A model generated the notes under the pieces. The model saw only the letters and a program-made list of their open reading frames with translations, searched no databases and was not told the DNA's origin. Positions 7,197-11,662 of a DNA stretch of 11,662 nt are shown here, one piece after another. Origin of the DNA: DATLFQ01 sp035540915 (GTDB lineage: Bacteria; Actinomycetota; Acidimicrobiia; Acidimicrobiales; GCA-2861595); the NCBI GenBank assembly GCA_035540915.1, contig DATLFQ010000183.1, positions 1-11,662 on the forward strand, given 5' to 3'. The stretch's first letter is position 1. Each line of letters begins with the position of its first letter. Position numbers and translations under genes: made by a program.

Positions 7197-8198
7197 TCAG
7201 AGGGAGCGGCCGGCGGCCCGCCCGCTGGGGATGGGGACGCGGTCGAGCACCTGGTCCAGCACGTCGCCCGGGCCGATGCCGCTGATGGCCGCCTCGGGCG
7301 TCAGCACCAGGCGGTGCTCGATGACCGGTCCGGCCAGCGCCTTGACGTCGTCGGGCACCACGTACCCGCGGCCGCTGGCGGCGGCCCTGGCCCGGGCCGC
7401 GCCCTGCAGGGCCAGCGTGGCCCGGGGCGAGACGCCGAGGGCCAGGCTCGGGTGGCGGCGGGTGGCGTCGGCCAGGTCGACGAGGTACTCGCCGATGGCG
7501 GGCGCCACGTGGACCAGGCGCACCGCTTCGGCCATGGCGGCGACGTCCTCGGCCCGGACCACGGCGCCCAGCTCGTCGGGCGCGCCCGCCCGGCGGTCGC
7601 CGTGGTTGTGCAGCATGGCCACCTCGGCCCGGCGGTCGGGGTAGCCCATCGAGATCCGCATCAGGAAGCGGTCGAGCTGGCTCTCGGGGAGCGGGTAGGT
7701 GCCCTCGTGCTCGACCGGGTTCTGGGTGGCGATCACCATGAACGGCTCGGGCAGCGGGTAGGTGGTGGCGTCGACCGTGACCTGGCGTTCCTGCATTGCC
7801 TCAAGCAGCGCCGACTGCGTCTTGGGGGAGGCCCGGTTGATCTCGTCGCCCAGCACGATGTTGGCGAAGATGCCGCCCGGGCGGAACTCGAACGCACCGG
7901 TCGAGCGGCTGTACACGGTGACGCCGGTGACGTCGGACGGCAGCAGGTCCGGCGTGAACTGGATGCGGTGCCACGAGCACCCGACCGACGAGCCGAGCGC
8001 CTTGGCGAGCGTGGTCTTGCCGACGCCCGGCACGTCCTCGATCAGCAGGTGGCCCTCGGCCAGCATGCAGCACACGGCCAGGCGGATGGCGTCGTCCTTG
8101 CCCTGCACCACGCGGGCGACGTTCGCCACCACCGCCTCGAAGGTCTCGGCCAGCGCCCCATCGGCCACGTACCGGGGCGCCACGCTCGCTCTGGCCAC
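7197..8198 (-). CDS. MoxR family AAA+ ATPase
   Basis: The 333-aa product is a MoxR-type AAA+ ATPase, a chaperone-like motor acting with vWA/DUF58 proteins. The Walker A region LLIEDVPGVGKTTLAKAL (51-68) has K61. FTPDLLPSDVTG (81-92) is the family block after it. Walker B is VLGDEINRASPKTQSALLEAM (115-135). Sensor 1 is in ATQNPVEHEGTYPLPE (157-172), with the arginine-finger/QLDRF segment next (174-178). Sensor 2 is GVSPRA (255-260). The lid domain is complete, and there is no signal peptide or TM segment. The start is GTG 8198-8196: TACCGT on the minus strand lies exactly 6 nt before it, which suits a leaderless transcript, and no Shine-Dalgarno is seen. It is the first gene of a three-gene operon reading leftwards. 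Confidence 0.95.
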   Translation of the reverse strand: MARASVAPRYVADGALAETFEAVVANVARVVQGKDDAIRLAVCCMLAEGHLLIEDVPGVGKTTLAKALGSSVGCSWHRIQFTPDLLPSDVTGVTVYSRSTGAFEFRPGGIFANIVLGDEINRASPKTQSALLEAMQERQVTVDATTYPLPEPFMVIATQNPVEHEGTYPLPESQLDRFLMRISMGYPDRRAEVAMLHNHGDRRAGAPDELGAVVRAEDVAAMAEAVRLVHVAPAIGEYLVDLADATRRHPSLALGVSPRATLALQGAARARAAASGRGYVVPDDVKALAGPVIEHRLVLTPEAAISGIGPGDVLDQVLDRVPIPSGRAAGRSL

Positions 8199-8204
8199 CG
8201 GCCC

Positions 8205-8210
8205 ACGGTA
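8205..8210 (-). promoter_or_regulatory. -10 box of the moxR operon (leaderless promoter candidate)
   Basis: Read on the minus strand, TACCGT matches TANNNT and is followed by six bases (GGGCCG) and then the GTG start of moxR, the spacing expected when transcription begins at the start codon. No good -35 hexamer was found 16-19 nt upstream; that space is taken by a GC palindrome (8217-8232). Confidence 0.5.
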
Positions 8211-8216
8211 GTGGCG

Positions 8217-8232
8217 CGCCGCCCCGGCGGCG
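8217..8232. repeat. 16-nt GC palindrome in the moxR/ROK divergent region
   Basis: CGCCGCC (8217-8223) and GGCGGCG (8226-8232) are perfect inverted arms around CC. It sits 6 nt upstream of the moxR -10 box, where a regulator could bind. Low-complexity GC sequence makes chance a real possibility. Confidence 0.3.
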
Positions 8233-8318
8233 GGCGCGAGGGGCTCGCGGCGGGCTCGGTCCTCGGGAGCTGCGAACCGGCGACCCAACGGCCCGCCGCC
8301 GCGGCCACTCCCTGCCGC

Positions 8319-8324
8319 TACCGT
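8319..8324 (+). promoter_or_regulatory. -10 box of the ROK kinase gene (near-leaderless promoter candidate)
   Basis: TACCGT, the same hexamer as in the opposing moxR promoter, ends 8 nt before the GTG at 8333. Transcription would begin at or one to two bases before the start codon. There is no Shine-Dalgarno in those 8 nt and no clear -35 element. Confidence 0.42.
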
Positions 8325-8332
8325 CGGCGCCC

Positions 8333-9217
8333 GTGCGTGCCGATGCCGTCCTGGCCGTCGACATCGGCGGTACCAAGATGGCCGCGGCGCGCGTGACCGG
8401 GGACGGCGAGGTGCTGGCGACGGCCACCGCACCGACGCCGCGAGGGACCGACCCCGAGGCGGTGTTCGCCGCGCTGGCCCGGACGATCGACGAGGTGCGC
8501 AGCGGCGACGAGGCTGCATGCGGGGTCGGCTGCGGCGGCCCGATGGCGCCCGGCGGCGAGACGGTGAGCCCGCTCAACATCGCCGCCTGGCGGGCCGGCT
8601 TCCCGCTCCGCACTCGGCTGGCGACACTCCTCGGGCTCCCCGTCCACGTGGACAACGACGCCAAGGCGCTGGCGCTCGGGCAGGGGTGGCGGGGCGGCGC
8701 CCGGGGAGAGCGCGACTTCCTGGCCATGGTGGTGTCGACGGGCGTCGGCGGCGGCATCGTGCTCGACGGCCGCCTGTTGGACGGCGCAGCCGGCAACGCC
8801 GGGCACATCGGCCACGTCATCGTCGAACCGGCCGGCCGGCCCTGCGCCTGCGGGGCCCGGGGCTGCCTGGAGGCCGAGGCGTCGGGCCCGTCCATCGCGG
8901 CAGCAACCGGGCGGCGGCCCGAGGACGCCACGCCCGAGACCGTGGCCCGGACCGGGACGCTGGTCGGGCGGGCCGTGGCCTCGGTGGCCAACCTGCTCGA
9001 CCTGCGGCTGGCGCTCGTGGCGGGATCGGTGGCCCTCGGGTTCGGCCGGCCGTTCTTCGCCGCCGCCCAGGCCGAACTGGACCGGTCGGCCCGCCTGGCG
9101 TTCTCGCAGGGCACTCGCATCGGGCCGGCGGCGGGCGGGGCCGGGGCGCCCCTGCTGGGCGCGGCGGCGGTGGGCTTTCGCGGACTGGGCCGGCCGGTGA
9201 TCGGGGCGGGCCGGTGA
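8333..9217 (+). CDS. ROK family sugar kinase (glucokinase-like)
   Basis: The 294-aa product belongs to the ROK (repressor, ORF, kinase) family and should phosphorylate a hexose or related sugar with ATP in the cytoplasm. Seen: DIGGTKMAAARV (10-21) phosphate-binding loop, VDNDAKALALGQ (106-117) with probable catalytic base D109, STGVGGGIVLDG (135-146), and the zinc cluster formed by H158 with CACGARGCLE (171-180; C171, C173, C178). There is no N-terminal DNA-binding helix-turn-helix, so it is a kinase rather than a repressor. The usual glucose-contacting Glu of E-x-G-H is Asn here (N155 in GNAGHIGH), so the substrate may not be glucose. GTG 8333 is the start because DIGGTK lies right behind it and a -10 box precedes it. 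The stop overlaps the next gene as GTGA. Confidence 0.88.
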   Translation: MRADAVLAVDIGGTKMAAARVTGDGEVLATATAPTPRGTDPEAVFAALARTIDEVRSGDEAACGVGCGGPMAPGGETVSPLNIAAWRAGFPLRTRLATLLGLPVHVDNDAKALALGQGWRGGARGERDFLAMVVSTGVGGGIVLDGRLLDGAAGNAGHIGHVIVEPAGRPCACGARGCLEAEASGPSIAAATGRRPEDATPETVARTGTLVGRAVASVANLLDLRLALVAGSVALGFGRPFFAAAQAELDRSARLAFSQGTRIGPAAGGAGAPLLGAAAVGFRGLGRPVIGAGR

Positions 9218-9468
9218 CCACCGGCTGGGCCGCCGCCGTGGCCGCCGTCGTGCGCCGCCCCCGGCTGTGGGCCACGGCGCTGCGCCAGCTGTCGGCGCTC
9301 GCCACGCCCGGGTGGTGGCGGCGGCCGCCCTACCTGCCGCGCCCCGACCCCGCCTACCTCGCGTTCCGGCTGCAGACGATGTACGGGGACCGGAACCACC
9401 AGCCCGAGCCGGCCGACCTCGTTGCCTACCTGGAATGGTGCCGGGGCTACCGGCGGGGCCTGGGCTAG
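9214..9468 (+). CDS. Small conserved-looking protein of unknown function (84 aa)
   Basis: I cannot name a family. The GTG at 9214 overlaps the kinase stop (GTGA), implying coupled translation. The 84-aa product is soluble and rich in Trp, Arg and Pro. It begins VTTGWAAAVAAVVRRPRLWA, then LRQLSALATPGWWRRPPYLP (23-42), PDPAYLAFRLQTMYGD (44-59) and a short C-terminal helix ADLVAYLEWCRGYRRG (67-82). This layout (RRPRLW, PGWWRRPP, PDPAYLxFR, YGD, AYLxWCR) looks strongly constrained and recalls small hypothetical proteins of actinobacteria, but that is memory and not a search result. Codon usage resembles the neighbours. It sits between the kinase and the HNH endonuclease. Confidence 0.78.
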   Translation: MTTGWAAAVAAVVRRPRLWATALRQLSALATPGWWRRPPYLPRPDPAYLAFRLQTMYGDRNHQPEPADLVAYLEWCRGYRRGLG

Positions 9469-9519
9469 CCTGCCGCCATGCCGGTCCCCAGACGCCAGCG
9501 ACGCCGCCGGACGGCAGGC
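9468..9519. repeat. Inverted repeat in the gap between the 84-aa gene and the HNH gene
   Basis: GCCTGCCG (9468-9475) and CGGCAGGC (9512-9519) are perfect 8-nt inverted arms 36 nt apart. The left arm begins on the last base of the upstream TAG stop. It could fold as a stem in the transcript, but there is no T-tract and the loop is long. Confidence 0.3.
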
Positions 9520-9534
9520 CGCTAGGGACCGCGC

Positions 9535-10041
9535 ATGTCCCGGGCACTCGTCCTCAACGCCACCTACGAGCCGCTGTGCGTGGTGCCCACCCGGCGAGCG
9601 CTCGTGCTCGTCCTGTCGGCGAAGGCCGAGCTGGTCTCGGCCGGTGAGAGCCGGTTCCGCTCCGAGCGGGCCAGTTACCCCGAGCCCTCCGTCGTCCGCC
9701 TGGCCTACTTCGTGAAGGTGCCCTACCAGGCCCGCATCGCCCTCAACCGGCGGGCGGTGTTCGCCCGCGACGGCTACCGCTGCCAGTACTGCGGGGCGAC
9801 CGCCGAGAACCTGGACCACGTGGTCCCCCGCAGCAAGGGCGGCAGCCACACCTGGGACAACGTGGTGGCAGCCTGCCGGCCGTGCAACACCCGAAAGGAG
9901 GACCGCCTCCTGCACGAGACCGGCCTCACGCTGCGGCGGGCACCGACGGTGCCGCGGGAGCGGAGCTGGGCGCTGGCCGCCACCGGGGGGCCCCGGCCCG
10001 ACTGGGAGCCCTACCTGGGCGTGGCCTCGCTGTCGGCCTGA
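9535..10041 (+). CDS. HNH endonuclease family protein
   Basis: The 168-aa product has an N-terminal strand-rich part (1-75, MSRALVLNATYEPLCVVPTR) and then a clear HNH zinc-bound nuclease motif: RDGYRCQYCG with C83 and C86, ENLDHVVPRSKGG with D94/H95, TWDNVVAACRPCNTRK with N109, C114, C117 and N118. The two CxxC pairs bind structural zinc, and H95 should be the general base of the beta-beta-alpha metal finger. The N-terminal LxLNATYEPL form recurs in a group of stand-alone HNH proteins common in actinobacteria, whose cellular role is not settled. No intein, intron or phage context is present, so a mobile origin is not indicated. The ATG is supported by AGGGA about 6 nt upstream. Confidence 0.92.
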   Translation: MSRALVLNATYEPLCVVPTRRALVLVLSAKAELVSAGESRFRSERASYPEPSVVRLAYFVKVPYQARIALNRRAVFARDGYRCQYCGATAENLDHVVPRSKGGSHTWDNVVAACRPCNTRKEDRLLHETGLTLRRAPTVPRERSWALAATGGPRPDWEPYLGVASLSA

Positions 10042-10082
10042 CACCCGGGGACCGCGCCGGCCGCAGCGGCGGCGGGTGGGCG

Positions 10083-10739
10083 TTGCACCATCTCGCCGGC
10101 CCGGCGAGCGACCTGCACGGCCGAGAGTTCGACTGGTCGGCCCGGTCGGTCACCGTCTGCGACGTCACGGCCCCGGCGCTGGTGCTGGGCTCGACCCAGC
10201 CGGCCGGCCACGTCGCCCCCGGCGCGAAGGCCGCCGGCGTCGAGGTGGTGCGGCGGCGCACCGGTGGATCGGCGGTGCTGGTCGAGCCGGGCGCCCTGGT
10301 GTGGGTGGAGGTGGTGGTACCGGCGGCCGACGTGTTGTGGGAGGCCGACGTCGGCCGGGCCGGCCGGTGGCTCGGCGCCTGCTGGGCGGCTGCCCTGGCC
10401 GACGTGGGCGAGCCCGGTGCCGAGGTCCACGTCGGCGGCCTGCTCCGGTCGAGGTGGTCGGCGTTCTGCTGCTTCGCCGGCGTGGGCCCCGGCGAGGTGA
10501 CCCTGGCCGGGCGAAAGGTGGTCGGCGTGGCGCAGCGCCGCACCCGGGACGGGTCGGTGTTCCAGTGCGCGGTGCCGTTGCGACGGGACGCCGCCCGCCT
10601 GGCCGGGCTGCTGGCCCTCCCGGCCACCGACCGGTCGGCCCTGGCCGCCGACCTCGATTCGCGGGTGCGGCCGCTTTCCGAAGTGGCCCCGGCCGCGCTG
10701 CTCGACGCGTTCGTGCGCCATCTGCCCTCCGACCATTGA
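10083..10739 (+). CDS. Lipoate/biotin protein ligase-like protein (BPL/LPL family)
   Basis: From TTG 10083 the product is 218 aa. PALVLGSTQ (31-39) and VVRRRTGGSAVLVEPGALVW (55-74) form the acyl-adenylate binding region of the LplA/BirA/octanoyltransferase fold. EVTLAGRKVVGVAQRR (138-153) carries the conserved lysine K145, and FQCAVPL (160-166) follows. Relatives attach lipoate, octanoate or biotin to a lysine of target proteins; which one cannot be told, and no lipoyl-domain gene is nearby. The C-terminal LplA accessory domain is absent, as in LipM-like forms. The start is doubtful: there is no in-frame ATG or GTG in the N-terminal region, and a family-typical Trp lies two codons before the TTG, so CTG 10038, overlapping the HNH stop as CTGA, is a possible true start. 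The stop lies inside the mraZ promoter -35 element. Confidence 0.8.
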   Translation: MHHLAGPASDLHGREFDWSARSVTVCDVTAPALVLGSTQPAGHVAPGAKAAGVEVVRRRTGGSAVLVEPGALVWVEVVVPAADVLWEADVGRAGRWLGACWAAALADVGEPGAEVHVGGLLRSRWSAFCCFAGVGPGEVTLAGRKVVGVAQRRTRDGSVFQCAVPLRRDAARLAGLLALPATDRSALAADLDSRVRPLSEVAPAALLDAFVRHLPSDH

Positions 10740-10765
10740 CCCCGGGGCGCGGAGTGGGTTAGGGT
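10736..10765 (+). promoter_or_regulatory. mraZ promoter (-35 TTGACC, -10 TAGGGT)
   Basis: TTGACC (10736-10741) matches five of six -35 consensus bases, and TAGGGT (10760-10765) fits the actinobacterial TANNNT -10 box. The spacer is 18 nt. Transcription would begin near 10772, giving a leader of about 65 nt before mraZ. The -35 element covers the stop codon of the ligase gene, so the dcw cluster has its own promoter set right at the end of the upstream gene. Confidence 0.7.
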
Positions 10766-10788
10766 GGCGCTGCGGGGCGCGTAGGGGT
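10754..10788 (+). promoter_or_regulatory. Probable MraZ operator: four G-rich boxes with 10-bp period
   Basis: GTGGG (10754-10758), GTGGC (10764-10768), GGGGC (10774-10778) and GGGGT (10784-10788) are spaced exactly 10 bp apart, each separated by 5 bp. MraZ proteins are known to bind tandem TGGG-type repeats with this period upstream of their own gene. The array overlaps the -10 box and the predicted transcription start, a position that fits repression of mraZ and the dcw operon by its product. Confidence 0.68.
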
Positions 10789-10805
10789 GCGCACGCCCGA
10801 AACGG

Positions 10806-10829
10806 CAGGAGCACGGTGGTCAGGAGCAC
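10806..10829 (+). repeat. Tandem CAGGAGCAC repeat with the mraZ ribosome-binding site
   Basis: The 9-mer CAGGAGCAC occurs at 10806-10814 and again at 10821-10829, a 15-nt period. The second copy holds AGGAG (10822-10826), 11 nt before the mraZ ATG, and is the likely Shine-Dalgarno. The first copy is too far upstream for that start. Confidence 0.55.
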
Positions 10830-10837
10830 ACGCACGC

Positions 10838-11254
10838 ATGGACAGGATGTTCGGCCAGTCGAAGCACGCGCTCGACGTCAAGGGCCGCGTCTTCCTGCCG
10901 GTCAAGTTCCGCCCCCGCTTCGCCGAGGGCGGGTACCTGACCAAGCACCGGGGAGGCTGCCTGGCGCTGTGGACGCGGGAGGGATTCGACCAGCACGTGG
11001 CCGCCGTCACCGAGGAGCAGGACAAGAACTCGTTGCGGCGCAACGTGACTCGCGTGTTCGCGGCGGGGACCGAGGAGGTCGAGGTGGACCGCCAGGGCCG
11101 GCTGACGATCGCGCCGTACCTGCGCACGTTCGCCGGCCTGCACGAGGAGGTCCTGGTGAACGGGGCCATCAACCGCATCGAGCTGTGGGACCCCCGGATG
11201 TGGGAGCAGAAGATGGCCGCCGCCGAGGAGGCTTTGATGAACGACGAGGACTGA
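10838..11254 (+). CDS. mraZ: Transcriptional regulator MraZ
   Basis: The 138-aa product has the two tandem SpoVT/AbrB-like halves of MraZ. The first carries MFGQSKHALDVKGRVFLPVK (4-23) with the D-x-x-x-R signature D13-R17; the second carries EEVEVDRQGRLTIAPYLR (79-96) with D84-R88. RIELWDP (113-119) near the end is typical. MraZ forms a ring that binds direct repeats in front of its own gene and regulates the division and wall cluster; such boxes are present upstream. It is first in the cluster, followed by rsmH after a 134-nt structured gap. ATG 10838 is used because AGGAG lies 11 nt before it; ATG 10847, matching the usual M-F start, is possible. In-frame GTG 10787 would give an unlikely extension lying within the operator. 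Confidence 0.96.
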   Translation: MDRMFGQSKHALDVKGRVFLPVKFRPRFAEGGYLTKHRGGCLALWTREGFDQHVAAVTEEQDKNSLRRNVTRVFAAGTEEVEVDRQGRLTIAPYLRTFAGLHEEVLVNGAINRIELWDPRMWEQKMAAAEEALMNDED

Positions 11255-11283
11255 ACGGGCAGGACGTGACGGGCGGGCTGATG

Positions 11284-11387
11284 CGCCGCCCTTCGACCGG
11301 CGAGTTGGAAGATCCCCACTCCGCCCACTTCCAGCACCGCCGACCGGGGAGACTCCCCGGGGGTCGTGCGCCGGTCGAAGGGCCGCG
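11284..11387 (+). ncRNA. Structured rsmH (mraW) leader RNA candidate, possibly the mraW motif
   Basis: The outer arms at 11284-11302 and 11369-11387 pair over 19 bp with a single mismatch (15 bp unbroken: 11288-11302 with 11369-11383). Inside are two hairpins: GTTGGAAG (11304-11311) with CTTCCAGC (11328-11335), one wobble pair, around a 16-nt loop; and the near-palindrome CCGGGGAG-A-CTCCCCGG (11344-11360). The 3' outer arm contains GAAGGG (11377-11382), the rsmH Shine-Dalgarno, and ends one base before its ATG, so folding would mask initiation. A hairpin motif called mraW RNA has been described in actinobacterial mraW (rsmH) leaders. The location matches; I could not check the consensus. No T-tract follows, so it is not a plain terminator. 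Confidence 0.55.
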
Positions 11388-11388
11388 G

Positions 11389-11662
11389 ATGAGCCTGCGC
11401 CCAGACCCCGTTCCGGCGGGGCACCACCCGGTGATGGTCGCCGAGGTCGTCGAGTTGTTCGCACCAGTGCCGCCAGGCGTGCTGGTCGACCTGACGCTCG
11501 GCGGCGGCGGCCACGCGGCCGCGCTGCTGCGTGCCCATCCCCACCTGCGCCTGGTCGGCATCGACCGCGACGAGGACGCTCTGGCCGAGGCCAGGGCCGT
11601 GCTGGCGCCCTTCGGCGACCGCGTCCTCGGGCTGCACCACGCCCGGTTCGACCAGGTGGCCC
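11389..11662 (+). CDS. rsmH: 16S rRNA (cytosine(1402)-N4)-methyltransferase RsmH, N-terminal part (partial)
   Basis: The first 91 codons are present; the gene runs off the right edge. The product methylates N4 of C1402 in 16S rRNA using S-adenosylmethionine. HHPVMVAEVVELF (12-24) is the family start block. VDLTLGGGGHAAALL (33-47) is the glycine-rich SAM-binding loop, and VGIDRDEDALAEA (56-68) holds the acidic residue at the end of strand 2 that contacts the SAM ribose. ATG 11389 is preferred because GAAGGG lies 6 nt upstream and the HxPV block follows after 11 residues. The frame is open further upstream (ATG 11281, GTG 11266), but those would add residues encoded by the structured gap and lack well-spaced ribosome-binding sites. 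The position after mraZ is the standard dcw order. Confidence 0.93.
   Translation, partial: MSLRPDPVPAGHHPVMVAEVVELFAPVPPGVLVDLTLGGGGHAAALLRAHPHLRLVGIDRDEDALAEARAVLAPFGDRVLGLHHARFDQVA

Noticed and set aside
8042..10044. Long minus-strand frames across the ROK, 84-aa and HNH genes
   Set aside because: No domains are visible, composition is biased, and they are fully antisense to genes with clear motifs.
10787..10837. Upstream in-frame GTG 10787 as the mraZ start
   Set aside because: It lies inside the operator array, only about 15 nt after the predicted transcription start, and adds 17 residues not typical of MraZ. ATG 10838 has an AGGAG upstream.
11344..11360. CCGGGGAG-A-CTCCCCGG hairpin as an intrinsic terminator after mraZ
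   Set aside because: No T-run follows and the stem sits just before rsmH, which normally shares the mraZ transcript; it fits better as part of the leader structure.
11266..11388. N-terminal extension of rsmH from GTG 11266 or ATG 11281
   Set aside because: The frame is open, but the ribosome-binding sites are badly spaced and the extension is unlike RsmH N-termini. The same bases form a strong RNA structure. Kept as an alternative in the rsmH entry.
1..11662. Search for a defence island, CRISPR array, prophage, IS element, tRNA or biosynthetic cluster
   Set aside because: No direct-repeat arrays, transposase motifs, tRNA-like cloverleafs, att-like duplications or toxin-antitoxin pairs were recognised. 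The HNH protein stands alone among housekeeping genes.

Overview
The window is very GC-rich (by eye well above 70 % G+C, with strong G/C third positions) and densely coded. Gene content and order point to an actinobacterium (Actinomycetota). The lineage could be a deep one such as Acidimicrobiia, but that is inference from content, not from a marker tree. Clues are a GTG/TTG-rich start set, ATGA/GTGA/TTGA start-stop overlaps, TANNNT -10 boxes directly before GTG codons, a DUF3040 protein beside dinB, a MoxR-DUF58-transglutaminase operon, and the start of the division and cell-wall (dcw) cluster, mraZ-rsmH, at the right edge.

Layout, left to right. Positions 1-815 (+) hold the tail of a threonine aldolase overlapping a PIG-L/LmbE-type zinc deacetylase. 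Positions 837-1148 (-) encode a 103-aa two-helix membrane protein of unknown function. Positions 1197-3196 (+) hold a polyprenol-phosphate mannosyltransferase-type GT2 enzyme followed with almost no gap by DNA polymerase IV (dinB). A DUF3040 membrane protein (+) follows at 3293-3664. Positions 3690-8198 (-) are a three-gene operon read leftwards: MoxR AAA+ ATPase, DUF58 protein, and a large membrane-anchored transglutaminase. Positions 8333-10739 (+) hold a ROK-family sugar kinase, an 84-aa protein of unknown function, an HNH endonuclease and a lipoate/biotin ligase-like protein. Positions 10838 to the end (+) hold mraZ and the first 91 codons of rsmH.

How they may work together. The MoxR-DUF58-transglutaminase operon and the mraZ-rsmH start are both envelope-related and sit in a flank that I recall as recurrent around the actinobacterial dcw cluster. 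PIG-L (an amino-sugar deacetylase family) and the mannosyltransferase add possible envelope or thiol chemistry. dinB, HNH and the ligase look like neighbours rather than partners.

No mobile element, CRISPR array, tRNA or rRNA was seen. I found no convincing new multi-gene system. The most interesting signals are regulatory: (i) a four-fold, exactly 10-bp-spaced G-rich repeat overlapping a good promoter in front of mraZ, which fits an MraZ autoregulatory operator; (ii) a long, near-perfect inverted repeat enclosing further hairpins in the 134-nt mraZ-rsmH gap, whose 3' arm covers the rsmH ribosome-binding site; and (iii) a divergent moxR/ROK promoter pair with matching TACCGT boxes placed for leaderless or near-leaderless transcripts.
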